From Vampirovibrionales bacterium (GTDB lineage: Bacteria; Cyanobacteriota; Vampirovibrionia; Vampirovibrionales; Vampirovibrionaceae): 64,000 nt of DNA. Made by a program: the position numbers and the translations under genes. The stretch covers positions 2,108,001-2,172,000 of the forward strand of contig JADJRF010000005.1 in assembly GCA_016712355.1 (NCBI GenBank), in the 5' to 3' direction. This document shows positions 8,820-18,111 of the stretch, one piece after another; the first letter of the stretch is position 1; the number at the start of each line of letters is the position of its first letter. Under the pieces are notes generated by a model. That model worked only from the letters and a program-made list of their open reading frames with translations. It did no database searches and was not told where the DNA came from.

Positions 8820-9066
8820 GGCAAACGACTCCTATGCGCAGGAACGATACGGCCAGAAACGAGAAGGCTTCGGGGAGCTTGATTATAGCCCACTCAAAGC
8901 GCGCCGCGCAGGCGAGCTACGACGCATTTGCATCGCGATTTGGCGTCAAGCTCAAAGAAACGCTGACGCGTCTTTGATCTACAATAAGCTGCCGCACGGC
9001 GGATTCCGGCCCCGTAGCCAGAATCCCGCTTGTCAGACGCTGCCAGAATCTAAGGATGTCGTCTCC

Positions 9067-9429
9067 ATGCCCCCCGCTATTTCGCTGCCCCCGGTAGAAA
9101 CCTTCGAAAATCAATACCCACATCGCGATTACGAGATTAAAATCTCCGCGCCCGAATTTACCTCGGTCTGCCCGAAAACCGGCTTGCCGGATTTTGGCGA
9201 AATCACGGTGATTTATACGCCGGATCGCCTCGTGATTGAACTCAAGGCCTTTAAATACTACCTGCTGGGGTTCCGCACCCAGGGCATCTTCTACGAGAAC
9301 GTCGTCAACCGGATTCTCGATGACCTCAGCCAGGCCATCGCTCCGCGCGCGATGACGGTCATCGGGGATTTTTCTTCGCGCGGCGGCATCCGAACCCGCG
9401 TTGAGGCCATTTACAAGCCGGGCGACTAA
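9067..9429 (+). CDS. queF: NADPH-dependent preQ0 reductase (7-cyano-7-deazaguanine reductase)
   Basis: QueF reduces the nitrile of preQ0 to preQ1 for queuosine in tRNA. 120 aa, the short unimodular form. The covalent-catalysis Cys35 sits in TSVCPKTGLPDFG with Asp42. The QueF motif ELKAFKYYLLGFR follows, and the C terminus has GDFSSRGGIRTRVE. The reading frame is open further upstream, but the family N terminus and the ATG at 9067 (AAGGA 10 nt before) fix the start. No preQ1 riboswitch was recognised in the leader. It stands alone, between the lpx pair (divergent) and an unknown membrane protein. Confidence 0.93.
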   Translation: MPPAISLPPVETFENQYPHRDYEIKISAPEFTSVCPKTGLPDFGEITVIYTPDRLVIELKAFKYYLLGFRTQGIFYENVVNRILDDLSQAIAPRAMTVIGDFSSRGGIRTRVEAIYKPGD

Positions 9430-9487
9430 CCCCCGGTGTTTACAATCTGTCACTGACGCTCAACAAAATGGGTTGAGTGGGTTTGAT

Positions 9488-9532
9488 GCGAGCGATCCTC
9501 AAATGATTGATTTCCACGCGAGCGATCCTCAC
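9488..9532 (+). repeat. Direct repeat pair upstream of the RFG membrane protein
   Basis: GCGAGCGATCCTCA occurs at 9488 and again at 9519, 31 nt apart (about three helical turns), roughly 80-120 nt before the next start. It could be a paired regulator site; no function is shown by sequence. Confidence 0.4.
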
Positions 9533-9609
9533 GCGTTCGATAACGCCATGCGCTTTGCAGGCGCTGCGAACGACTGAGCCATTCCCTCCCGATTCGCGAG
9601 ATTTCCCCG

Positions 9610-10515
9610 GTGACGATTTCCGCCCTTTCTGGATTTTCGCCTTACAGAAGCGCCGCCCTGCGTTTTGGAGCCGAAAGCGCGTCCGCTTCAGAAGCCAGCG
9701 TCGGCGCTGGCGCTGGCGAGACAGAAACGATCAAAGACCCGGCTTCTGAAGCCCCCAACGCGTCTGCAACGCCCGAGGCCCCGCGCGCAGAAAATTCCGG
9801 GTTTTTCCGAGCCCTCAAATCCGTCGCCTACAGCGCGGCAGGTCTGGCGCTGCTGCTGATTCCGCAACGCCTGGGGGTCAGCATCGGCGCCCGCGCAGGC
9901 GGGTTATTGGCGATTCCGCTTACCGTGACGCTGATGATTCCCTTTGTCATCGTCAAGGATATGGTCAGCAACCACGCCTCGCGACAAGGCGTCAAGGATT
10001 ATTCGGATTTACGCGTCCTGCGCGCGATTCTGGACCGCAACATGCGCGAAAAAACCGAGTCGCTGCTCAAGCACACGCCGTTTATCAAAGACGAAACGCG
10101 CCAGAAACTGCTGAATAGCTGGATGGACATCTATAACACCCGCGTGCGCTCGGCGCTCGACTGGGTCGGCGTTTCCATCGGCATGGGCGACAGCGCCCGG
10201 ATCCCGGAACTGGAGACGCTTCCCGATCGCCTCAAAGAGAAAGAAACCCGCCGCGAAAAGCTGGAAGTGATTATGATGACGCTCTTTGTCGCCACGCGCC
10301 GGGCCGCGCTGGTCAGCGGCCGACGACTTCTCAGCGTCAAAGCTCTGGGCGGCGGCGCGTTGGCGCTGGTCCTCTTTAAGCCCCTGCACGCGATGTTTGA
10401 AAAACTGGTCGGCGCCGAGGCGCAGCGGGCCGAAGAGGAATTGAAGGCGTACGAAGCGGCGCGCGCCGCGCGTTTTCAGGAAGAGGCCGCCGCCACAGGA
10501 CCGGCCTTCGCCTGA
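9610..10515 (+). CDS. Unknown membrane-associated protein with N-terminal RFG motif
   Basis: 301 aa, not recognised. Residues 1-60 are low-complexity Ala/Ser/Glu with RFG at about 18-20. A hydrophobic stretch around 72-120 gives two or three probable membrane segments. A charged region with MREKTESLLKHTPF and WMDIYNTRVRSALDWVGV follows, then another hydrophobic segment near 250. The C terminus is an Ala/Glu-rich helix. Layout resembles the 29237 gene (disordered RFG tail, hydrophobic pair, charged domain), so the two may be distant paralogues. Start is GTG with a weak ribosome site. No function assigned. Confidence 0.7.
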   Translation: MTISALSGFSPYRSAALRFGAESASASEASVGAGAGETETIKDPASEAPNASATPEAPRAENSGFFRALKSVAYSAAGLALLLIPQRLGVSIGARAGGLLAIPLTVTLMIPFVIVKDMVSNHASRQGVKDYSDLRVLRAILDRNMREKTESLLKHTPFIKDETRQKLLNSWMDIYNTRVRSALDWVGVSIGMGDSARIPELETLPDRLKEKETRREKLEVIMMTLFVATRRAALVSGRRLLSVKALGGGALALVLFKPLHAMFEKLVGAEAQRAEEELKAYEAARAARFQEEAAATGPAFA

Positions 10516-10596
10516 ATCCTCAAAAACGGAACCCGCCGACGGGAGGCGCTGACAACGCTGGCAACACGCGGCCGTTTGCCCTAGAATAGGCGCGCT

Positions 10597-12072
10597 ATGG
10601 CCCCCGAGTCTCCCGCTGCGCGTCTGATTCCAGAGCTGTCGCGCATGGTCGGCGCGCGATTTGTGCTGAGCCAGCCGTCCGAGCGCGCGGCGTACGAATG
10701 CGACGCCTGCGTCTTGATTCAGGCCCCGCCGGATGTCATCGTCCTGCCCGGCTCCAGCGAAGAAGCTGCCGCCGTGGTCGCCCTGTGCGCGCAACACGGC
10801 GTACCCTATACCCCGCGCGGCGCCGGAACCGGCCTGTCCGGCGGGGCCCTCGCCATTGAAGGCGGCGTCCTCATCGGCATGAATCGCCTGCGGCGGATTC
10901 TGGCTATCGATGTCGAAAATCGCACGGCGACAATTCAGGCCGGCGTGGTCAATGCGCGCCTGAATGCCGCGCTGGCGGGCAGCGGCCTGTTTTACGCGCC
11001 GGATCCCTCCAGCATGTCGGCCTGTACGCTGGGCGGCAATCTGGCAGAAAACGCCGGGGGCATTCATTGCGTCAAATATGGCGTGACGACGGATCATGTT
11101 CTGTCGTTGCGCCTGGTCACGTCTGACGGCGCGCTCGTCTGGACGGCGCCCCCCGGCGGCTGCGCCCATCGACGCGGGGGCGCAGGGCTGAACTTAACAG
11201 GTCTGCTCGTTGGCTCTGAAGGGACCATGGGGCTCATCACCGAGGCGATCGTGAAGCTCACGCCCGTGGCGCCGGATATTCGCGCCTATCTGGCAGCTTT
11301 TGACGCTGTTGCGTGCGCTGGAGAAGCGGTTTCGGCAATAATTGCCGACGGACTCGCCCCGGCCGCGCTGGAATTTATGGACGCTTTTACGGTTCGCGCC
11401 GTCAATGAAGCCTTCGACGTCGGGTTTCCCGAAAATTGTCAAGCCGTGCTGCTCATTGAGCTGGACGGAACCCCCGAACGCGCGACGCTTCAGGAAGCGC
11501 GCCTCAGGACGCTGCTTCAGACGCATGGCGCCCGACAGATTCGCTCAGCGCAACGCGACGACGAACGCGCCGAAATCTGGTCGGCGCGCAAACGCTCTGT
11601 GGCGGCCTACGGGCGCTATGCGCCTGCGTTTTTCGTAATGGACACCGTTATTCCGCCCAGCGCGCTGGTCTCGCTTCTGGACGAAATCGAAGCAATTGCC
11701 AGGCGGCATCAGTTGCTCATCGGCAATGTCTTTCATGCGGGCGATGGGAATCTGCATCCTAATATCCTGTTTGACCCGTCTGATCCTGACGCCGCGCGCC
11801 GCGTCATGCTCGGGGGCGAAGAGATTCTCAAGGCCTGCGTGGCGGCAGGCGGTACGCTGAGCGGCGAACATGGCGTGGGACTTGAGAAGGCCGACTACAT
11901 GTCGCTGGTTTATTCGCCTGCGGATCTTGCCCGCATGCAGGCGGTGCGCCAAGCCGTAGAGCCAAGCGGGCTGGCCAACCCCGGCAAGATTTTTCCGCAT
12001 CGGCGCGCATGCGGCGAAACGGCGGGCGCCTTGGCCCCGGCCGCTCTGAATGCCTCGGGAGCCTGGATTTAA
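10597..12072 (+). CDS. glcD: Glycolate oxidase FAD-linked subunit GlcD
   Basis: Catalytic flavin subunit of glycolate oxidase, converting glycolate to glyoxylate with partners GlcE and GlcF. 491 aa. The FAD-binding type 4 domain (about 45-225) shows PRGAGTGLSGGAL, DPSSMSACTLGGNLAENAGG and a KYGVT segment. The FAD-linked oxidase C domain (about 230-470) ends with NVFHAGDGNLHPN and SGEHGVGLEK. The A-TG start is only nine bases after a TAGAAT -10-like box (10582-10587) and has no clear Shine-Dalgarno, so a leaderless transcript is possible. The stop abuts the glcE start. A D-lactate dehydrogenase of the same family is the main alternative; the DEF arrangement favours glycolate oxidase. Confidence 0.9.
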   Translation: MAPESPAARLIPELSRMVGARFVLSQPSERAAYECDACVLIQAPPDVIVLPGSSEEAAAVVALCAQHGVPYTPRGAGTGLSGGALAIEGGVLIGMNRLRRILAIDVENRTATIQAGVVNARLNAALAGSGLFYAPDPSSMSACTLGGNLAENAGGIHCVKYGVTTDHVLSLRLVTSDGALVWTAPPGGCAHRRGGAGLNLTGLLVGSEGTMGLITEAIVKLTPVAPDIRAYLAAFDAVACAGEAVSAIIADGLAPAALEFMDAFTVRAVNEAFDVGFPENCQAVLLIELDGTPERATLQEARLRTLLQTHGARQIRSAQRDDERAEIWSARKRSVAAYGRYAPAFFVMDTVIPPSALVSLLDEIEAIARRHQLLIGNVFHAGDGNLHPNILFDPSDPDAARRVMLGGEEILKACVAAGGTLSGEHGVGLEKADYMSLVYSPADLARMQAVRQAVEPSGLANPGKIFPHRRACGETAGALAPAALNASGAWI

Positions 12073-13326
12073 ATGACATCGACGCCGCCCCTTTCCCCGC
12101 CGAGCGCAGCGGCTCAGGCGCTGGCCGACCGGCTCGCTCAGGCGCGCGAACAAGGCCAGACGGCCGTGTTCACGGCGCAAGACGCCGCGCTTTTTCCGGC
12201 GGCGAGTGGTATCAGCCTCGGCGGGCTCACCGCCATTCGCCGCTACCGGCAAGCCGATCGCATCCTGACGATTGAAACCGGCGTGTCCTGGGGCGAATTA
12301 AGCCGGCTGACGGGCGACTTGAATCACGGGCTGGCGCTCTCGTATCCCGACGACACGACGCTGGCGGATATTCTGGCGGAAGACCGCCCTTCGCTGGCCA
12401 CGGGACTTAGCGGCGGTTATCCGCGCGATGTCGTTCTGGGCGTGGAAATTGCGACCCCTGACGGCCTGCTGACCCGTGCCGGTGGCGAAGTCATCAAGAA
12501 CGTCACGGGCTATGACCTGTGTAAGCTGTATCTGGGCGCCGGGCACGCCCTGGGCGCGCTGACGGCGGTGACGCTGCGCCTGCGCGCGCAACCGCAGACC
12601 CGTCAGGGACTCCTGTTGACCTTTGACGCCGATGACTTCAACGCGGCGCTTGAAACGCAACGCGCGGCGCGTCTCGCGTCAGAATCCACGCTTGCGGCGG
12701 CGCTCAGCGCTTGCGAGCTATATCGCGACGCGCCGCCGCAGGGCTTCTGGCAATTATTCTTCATGCTGGAAGGCTTTGAAGAGTCCGTCGCCAGCGCCGC
12801 GCGCCAGCTTCAGGACGCCTTCGCCTCGCGGGCCCAAACCAGTCGCCTGATGCCGCCTGAAGCCTGCGAAGCGCTGTGCGCGCAACTCGACGCGCAGACG
12901 CATCCCCTGACGCTGGAAATCGCGGGCGGCCTCGCCCAGACGGCCAGCATTACGCGGGAGGCAATCGGAGCCTTCAAATCTCCAGTCTGTCCGCCCCCTG
13001 CGAGCATCCAGATTCGCGAAGCGGCCGGGCTGACGTTGCTCTCATGGAACGCTGATGGCGCGCCGACGCCGCAAGCGTTGCAAGCCGCCGCGACGCCCCT
13101 GCTGACGAGCCTGAGCGCTCACGGCGTCACTGCGCGTCTCACGCGCATCCCGCCGGGATTCGCGCCGCTGGCCGAGGCATGGAATCTGCCGCGAGAAGCA
13201 GAGACAGCCTTACGCGCCATTCATGCGCGTCTCAAGCGCGCCTGCGACCCCGCCGGGGTGATTTACAGCGGCATCATGCCCCTCCACGCGCTATTGCCCG
13301 AATACGCCGGAGACGCGCGCCCATGA
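12073..13326 (+). CDS. glcE: Glycolate oxidase FAD-binding subunit GlcE
   Basis: Second flavin-domain subunit of the glycolate oxidase complex. 417 aa, with a compact FAD-binding type 4 domain showing ETGVSWGEL, LATGLSGGYPRDVVLGVEI and the GlcE signature GGEVIKNVTGYDLCKLY (about 136-152). The C-terminal half is more variable. The ATG follows the glcD stop with no gap, and its own stop overlaps the glcF start (ATGA), so all three subunits are co-translated. Confidence 0.9.
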   Translation: MTSTPPLSPPSAAAQALADRLAQAREQGQTAVFTAQDAALFPAASGISLGGLTAIRRYRQADRILTIETGVSWGELSRLTGDLNHGLALSYPDDTTLADILAEDRPSLATGLSGGYPRDVVLGVEIATPDGLLTRAGGEVIKNVTGYDLCKLYLGAGHALGALTAVTLRLRAQPQTRQGLLLTFDADDFNAALETQRAARLASESTLAAALSACELYRDAPPQGFWQLFFMLEGFEESVASAARQLQDAFASRAQTSRLMPPEACEALCAQLDAQTHPLTLEIAGGLAQTASITREAIGAFKSPVCPPPASIQIREAAGLTLLSWNADGAPTPQALQAAATPLLTSLSAHGVTARLTRIPPGFAPLAEAWNLPREAETALRAIHARLKRACDPAGVIYSGIMPLHALLPEYAGDARP

Positions 13327-14627
13327 CACACTCGCCGCAAGCGCTGAGCGCCTCTCTGCAAAAGCTGGACGCCTGCATCCACTGCGGATTTTGCCTGCCC
13401 GCCTGCCCCACATACGCCGCCACGGGTTCTGAAGCCGAATCGCCGCGCGGACGCCTGTATTTAATGCGCGACTGGCTGGGCGCAACGCCCGATAAACCCG
13501 CCCGCTTCTCGACGCATCAGGTCGGCGCGCATCTCGACGCGTGCCTGGGCTGTCTGGCGTGTCAAACGGCCTGCCCTTCGGGCGTCGAATACGGCGCGCT
13601 GCTGCATACCGCCCGTCAACGTCTTGCCGATGAGCGTCCCATGACGTGGTCGCGTCGTCTCAAGCGCTTTGCCATGCGCCGCCTGCTCCCGGCGCCTGGG
13701 GCCATGACCGCTCTCAGGCGCGCGGTGCGGCTTTATCAGGCCAGCGGCGCGCAGACGCTGCTCAGAAAAACCCGCGTCCTGAGCGTGACGCCTGCGCTGG
13801 CGAACGCAGAAGCCCTGTTACCGCCGGTTCCGCGACATGAAGCGCTTCGGGCGGGGGCGACCTTCGGCCCGGCGACGGGCGAGCGCGTCATCCTCCCCAC
13901 CGGCTGCGTGATGGACGCGTTTTATAACCCGGCGCATTGGGCCACGATTCGCGTCCTGAGCGCCTGCGGATTCTGCGTGACGATTCCGCCCGCCGGCTGT
14001 TGCGGCGCGCTGGCCGACCACAGCGGGGAAGACGACATCGCCGACGAGCGCGCGCTGGCGACGATGCGCGAGATACTAACGCTCAACCCGCGCTGGATAG
14101 CTTTAAATTCAGCCGGATGCGGTTCGACAATGCAGGGCTATGGCCATCGCTTCGCTGACAACGCGGCATGGGCGGCGCGGGCCGCGCATTTTTCGGCCCT
14201 GACGATTGATATCATGGCGCTGCTGAACGATCACGCGCGTCCTGCGCTGACCGCCGCGATGACGCAAGTCGTCCCCCGCCGCGTCGCCTATCATGCGGCG
14301 TGTCATTTGCATCATGGCCAGGGCGTTCAACGCCAGCCGCTGGACCTGCTGGCGCTGGTTCCCGGATTGACGCTGATTCCGCTGACGGATGCCGCCGCGT
14401 GCTGCGGGAGCGCGGGCGTTTATAATCTGGAGAACCCCCAGTTGGCCGAAGATATTCTCGCAGAGAAAATCGCGCGCATTGTCGACAGCGGCGCGGACGC
14501 AATCGCAGCGGGAAATCCCGGCTGTCTGTTGCAAATCGCCAAAGGCTTGCGCGACGCCGGACGCGGCGACATTCAGACGCTTCATCCGGTGGAAATTCTC
14601 GCGGAAGCCCTGGCCCCTTCGCCCTGA
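13323..14627 (+). CDS. glcF: Glycolate oxidase iron-sulfur subunit GlcF
   Basis: Electron-transfer subunit of glycolate oxidase, linking the flavins to the respiratory chain at the membrane. 434 aa. Two CxxCxxCxxxCP 4Fe-4S motifs are at Cys18/21/24/28 and Cys74/77/80/84. Two CCG (cysteine-rich) domains follow, with PAGCCGALADH and ACCGSAGVYN. Start chosen at ATG 13323, which overlaps the glcE stop; the frame is open upstream but that part lies inside glcE. It converges on thrC with about 20 nt between stops. Confidence 0.92.
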   Translation: MTHSPQALSASLQKLDACIHCGFCLPACPTYAATGSEAESPRGRLYLMRDWLGATPDKPARFSTHQVGAHLDACLGCLACQTACPSGVEYGALLHTARQRLADERPMTWSRRLKRFAMRRLLPAPGAMTALRRAVRLYQASGAQTLLRKTRVLSVTPALANAEALLPPVPRHEALRAGATFGPATGERVILPTGCVMDAFYNPAHWATIRVLSACGFCVTIPPAGCCGALADHSGEDDIADERALATMREILTLNPRWIALNSAGCGSTMQGYGHRFADNAAWAARAAHFSALTIDIMALLNDHARPALTAAMTQVVPRRVAYHAACHLHHGQGVQRQPLDLLALVPGLTLIPLTDAAACCGSAGVYNLENPQLAEDILAEKIARIVDSGADAIAAGNPGCLLQIAKGLRDAGRGDIQTLHPVEILAEALAPSP

Positions 14628-14648
14628 AAACGACTTTAAAAGGCTTTT

Positions 14649-15731
14649 TTACGCCACGGGCGCTTTGCCGCTGAGATAGTCCGAAATCGCGTCACGATCG
14701 GCCGCAAGCTGCACGCGCTGCGCGTCGCCCAGTCGAATGGCGCTATCGGGATCTTTCAGGCCATTGCCGGTCAGAACGCACACGACGGTAGAATTTTCGT
14801 CGATGCGCTCTTCGCGACATGCGCGAATCAAACCGGCGACGCTGGCTGCGCTGGCCGGTTCGCAGAAGACGCCTTCGCGACTCGCCAGAAAATGATACGC
14901 CCAGCCGATTTCGCCTTCACCAACCATGTCAATCAGGCCGCCGGACTCGTCGCGCGCCGCCGTTGCGCCCTCCCAACTGGCAGGATTCCCAATGCGGATG
15001 GCAGTCGCAAACGTCTCGGGATTCTCAATCGGATGGCCATGGACAATGGCCGCCGAGCCTTCGGCCTCGTAGCCATACATGCGCGGCAGGGTCGCAATGC
15101 GCCCGGCGTCAGCGTACTGCTTGTATCCGCGCCAGTAAGCCGTGATATTGCCCGCATTGCCCACCGGAATAAAATGGTAATCCGGCGCGGCGCCCAGCGC
15201 GTCACAAATCTCAAACGCCCCGGACTTCTGGCCTTCAATGCGATACGGATTAATCGAGTTGACGATGGTCGCCAGCCCGGTTTCGCCCAGCTCGCGCACG
15301 AGGTCGAGGGCGCGATCAAAATTGCCGTCAATCTCAATAATTTTGCAGCCGTACAGAATGGCTTGCGAGATTTTACCCAGCGCGACCTTGCCTGCCGGCA
15401 GCAGAATCACGGTTTGCAGGCCGCAGCGCGCCCCGTAGGCGGCCGCACTGGCGCTGGTGTTGCCCGTACTGGCGCAGATAATGGCGCGCGCGCCGTCTTT
15501 TTTGGCTTGCGAGACGGCGTACGTCATGCCGCGATCTTTAAAGCTGCCGGTAGGGTTCAGGCCTTCCGTCTTGAAGAAGATCCGCAGGCCTTTCAGGCCC
15601 GTCTGCCCTGCGATCCACTCGCTGAGGTTATGCGCAGGAATCAGGGGCGTATTGCCTTCTTCGAGGCTGACAATCGGATAATCGTCCGGCAGGTTGAAAA
15701 ACGGACGATAGCGTTCAAGAATGCCAGCCAT
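14649..15731 (-). CDS. thrC: Threonine synthase
   Basis: PLP enzyme converting O-phosphohomoserine to threonine. 360 aa, the short cyanobacterial/Gram-positive type. The PLP Lys is K65 in TGSFKDRGM; CASTGNTSASAAAYGARCG (phosphate-binding loop region) and PVGNAGNI are present. It lies just downstream of hom on the same strand (about 110 nt gap), so the last two steps toward threonine are encoded together. No thrB homoserine kinase is in the window. Confidence 0.95.
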   Translation of the reverse strand: MAGILERYRPFFNLPDDYPIVSLEEGNTPLIPAHNLSEWIAGQTGLKGLRIFFKTEGLNPTGSFKDRGMTYAVSQAKKDGARAIICASTGNTSASAAAYGARCGLQTVILLPAGKVALGKISQAILYGCKIIEIDGNFDRALDLVRELGETGLATIVNSINPYRIEGQKSGAFEICDALGAAPDYHFIPVGNAGNITAYWRGYKQYADAGRIATLPRMYGYEAEGSAAIVHGHPIENPETFATAIRIGNPASWEGATAARDESGGLIDMVGEGEIGWAYHFLASREGVFCEPASAASVAGLIRACREERIDENSTVVCVLTGNGLKDPDSAIRLGDAQRVQLAADRDAISDYLSGKAPVA

Positions 15732-15843
15732 AGTGAAGGGGATCCTTTGAGGTTAACGGCGCTTGCCAGACACAACGGCAATGACGCGCGAGAGGGCGAT
15801 GAGACAACCAGAGAGAGCTTATAAATAGAAACAGAAATTAAAA

Positions 15844-17214
15844 TTACAGAATTCGCAGCAAACAGGCCACGCTATCGACCGAGGGATAAGCCAGAATCCG
15901 CGTTAAGGCGTCCTGCATCTGACTTTCGGACTGAATATGCGTGATCAGCACAATCGACGCCGTGCCGTCTTCGTGAATCCCGTGCTGGACAATCGACTCA
16001 ATGCTGACGCCGCATTCACCGCAGGCGGTTCCGATATTACCGATGACGCCCGGCGTATCGTGCGTGCGCAGGCGCACAAAATAGCGATTACGCGCCTCTC
16101 CGGCAGGCGCCATAAGCGCATCGCCGTGGTAGATGATTTCCATCGAAGGAATCGGGTCATTGCCCTTCACCAGATTGTCGGTGATGGCCAGCACGTCAGC
16201 GCAAACGGCGCTGGCTGTAGGGAGTTCACCCGCCCCGCGCCCGTAGAACATCACATCGCCCACGGCGTCGCCTTTAATCCAGACGGCGTTATTTTCGTTG
16301 TGAATGCTCGCCAACGGATGATCCTTCAGGACGAGAGTCGGATGCACACGGACATCCAGCGGCCCTTGCGGGTCAAGTCCCTGACGACACAGGCCAATCA
16401 GCTTGATGACATAGCCGAGCGAGTCGGCCAACTGAATATCCGTCGCCGTCAGGCGCGAAATGCCTTCGCGGGCCACGCGCGCGACATCAATCCGCTTTTT
16501 AAAGGCAATAGACGACAGAATCGAGATTTTATAGGCCGTATCATGGCCTTCCACGTCATTGGTGGGGTCCGCCTCGGCAAAGCCCTTTTCCTGCGCCTTT
16601 TCCAGCGCCGTTTCGTACGACCAGCCTTCGTTTGCCATTTTGGTCAGAATATAATTGGTCGTCCCGTTCAGAATCCCGGCGATCTCCAGGATATGATTGG
16701 CCGCCAGCGAGAGTTTCAGCGGCATGATAATCGGGATGCCGCCCGCGACCGCGCCTTCAAACATCAGGCGCACGTGATGCGCTTGCGCCAGCTCAAACAG
16801 GGCCTGGCCTTCCTTGGCGATGAGTTCTTTGTTGGCGGTAATCACGTGCTTGCCGTTGCGAATGGCCTCGACAATCAGTTCGCGCGCCAGATCCACGCCG
16901 CCCATCACCTCAATAAGCACTTGCGCTTCGGGATCGCGAACCACGCTGAGCGGATCATCGCAGAGCAGGCGGCTGTCCAGCCCTTCCACGCCGCGATTCT
17001 TGTCCAAATCGCGCACGGCGATGCGCCGAAAGTCGATTTCTGAGCGCTGGCTCAGAATTTTATACACCCCGCGCCCGACAGTGCCCATGCCAATCATCCC
17101 GACCCCTACCGGCGAAATCGGCGTCGTCGCAGCTTTAGGCGCGCCTTCGGCATGCGGCAGGCGTTGCAGGGCGGTCGAAGCGGGAGAGACGTCAGTCATC
17201 GCAGGGCGTTCCAT
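15844..17214 (-). CDS. hom: Homoserine dehydrogenase
   Basis: Reduces aspartate semialdehyde to homoserine. 456 aa with an extra N-terminal tail of about 35 residues. Then come the NAD(P) Rossmann motif VGMIGMGTVGRG (about 38-49), the catalytic region (ANKELIAKEG, GILNGTTNYILT, FAEADPTNDVEGHDTAYK with catalytic Asp/Lys) and a C-terminal ACT domain (about 375-450, HDTPGVIGNIGTACGECGVS) typical of threonine feedback. The ATG at 17214 overlaps the comF stop by 23 nt; a second ATG at 17199 is equally possible. Confidence 0.95.
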   Translation of the reverse strand: MERPAMTDVSPASTALQRLPHAEGAPKAATTPISPVGVGMIGMGTVGRGVYKILSQRSEIDFRRIAVRDLDKNRGVEGLDSRLLCDDPLSVVRDPEAQVLIEVMGGVDLARELIVEAIRNGKHVITANKELIAKEGQALFELAQAHHVRLMFEGAVAGGIPIIMPLKLSLAANHILEIAGILNGTTNYILTKMANEGWSYETALEKAQEKGFAEADPTNDVEGHDTAYKISILSSIAFKKRIDVARVAREGISRLTATDIQLADSLGYVIKLIGLCRQGLDPQGPLDVRVHPTLVLKDHPLASIHNENNAVWIKGDAVGDVMFYGRGAGELPTASAVCADVLAITDNLVKGNDPIPSMEIIYHGDALMAPAGEARNRYFVRLRTHDTPGVIGNIGTACGECGVSIESIVQHGIHEDGTASIVLITHIQSESQMQDALTRILAYPSVDSVACLLRIL

Positions 17215-18058
17215 GATCGCGGAGGGCTAAGGCGGGAGGAGTGCTGTCCTCCCAGAGAGCGTTGTCCTGGGCGGATGGCGGACTGTCATACGGCACGTAA
17301 TACAGCGTGAGCAAGACAATCAAACCGCCAAACGGGAATTTATCGCCCGCAACCCCGTCGCCGCCGCCGTCGCGCAAGGCCCGACAGGCTTCGCGCAAGG
17401 TCGCGCCGGTGGTCAGGAGGTCATCCAGAACGACCACCATTGTAGGCCCCCTTCCGCCGCGATTCAAGCCGCAAAATCCGCGCGTGCTGGCGGCGCGGCG
17501 CCACCTCTGCGGGCGAACCGCCATACTCTGACGCAGATTCATCAGGCGCTGACGCCGCTGCGCGAGCTGATGCTGACGCTCAGTTACGCGCGTCCAGCGC
17601 AATAAATCGGGCAGGGGGCGATAGCCGAAGATGTCCGAAAAACTCTCGACCAGCGGCGTGAGCGGCGCGCGCGCTCCTCGCGAAGGCGGCGCCGTCACCC
17701 ACACCCGATGCCCGAGATTCTCGCAGGCCTGATCCAGCCCGCTGCGCCGCCAGCAGGCTTCCAGAAGCGCCTGAAGCAGCGGCGCAGACTCGCGCCGATT
17801 CTGAAATTTATAGGGATACAGGCAATAACGCGCCTGCGGGGTAAAAACCGCAGCCGCATAGGCCAGCGTCGGCGGGGCGAAGCGGGGCGCATGGCGATCG
17901 CCCGGCGCAAACAACGGCCCGGATTCTTCTCGCAGAAGCGTTTGCGCACAAGCGTCGCAAAAAACCGCCTCGCGCGCGCAAGGCGTCTGGCAATGGCGAC
18001 ACTGCGCATTGCGCAAAGCGCGCTCCATCCGCGCCAGATACCGGGCCGCCAACCCCAT
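17192..18058 (-). CDS. ComF-family phosphoribosyltransferase-like protein
   Basis: 288 aa. The N terminus has a four-Cys zinc module (CRHCQTPC...FCDAC). The C-terminal PRTase domain carries VVVLDDLLTTGATLREAC, the PRPP-binding loop with two adjacent Asp. Family members assist DNA uptake (ComFC) or are of unknown function (GntX). The region between domains has an Arg-rich insert (about 190-215) not usual in the family. The stop overlaps the hom start. No other competence gene is nearby, so a competence role is not supported by context. Confidence 0.85.
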   Translation of the reverse strand: MGLAARYLARMERALRNAQCRHCQTPCAREAVFCDACAQTLLREESGPLFAPGDRHAPRFAPPTLAYAAAVFTPQARYCLYPYKFQNRRESAPLLQALLEACWRRSGLDQACENLGHRVWVTAPPSRGARAPLTPLVESFSDIFGYRPLPDLLRWTRVTERQHQLAQRRQRLMNLRQSMAVRPQRWRRAASTRGFCGLNRGGRGPTMVVVLDDLLTTGATLREACRALRDGGGDGVAGDKFPFGGLIVLLTLYYVPYDSPPSAQDNALWEDSTPPALALRDHGTPCDD

Positions 18059-18111
18059 GGCCGTTTCCCTCCTGCGCTTCCTTTCTCCTGTGATTTCTTA
18101 TCGGGAAAAGC

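Noticed and set aside
8719..9066. Upstream extension of queF
   Set aside because: It overlaps the lpxD gene start on the other strand, and family length and ribosome site support ATG 9067.
8820..9066. preQ1 riboswitch before queF
   Set aside because: I looked for the short preQ1 aptamer (C-rich loop and A-rich tail near the start) and did not find a convincing match.
10009..11169. 386-aa minus-strand frame
   Set aside because: It runs antisense to the RFG membrane protein and glcD, both of which are better supported.
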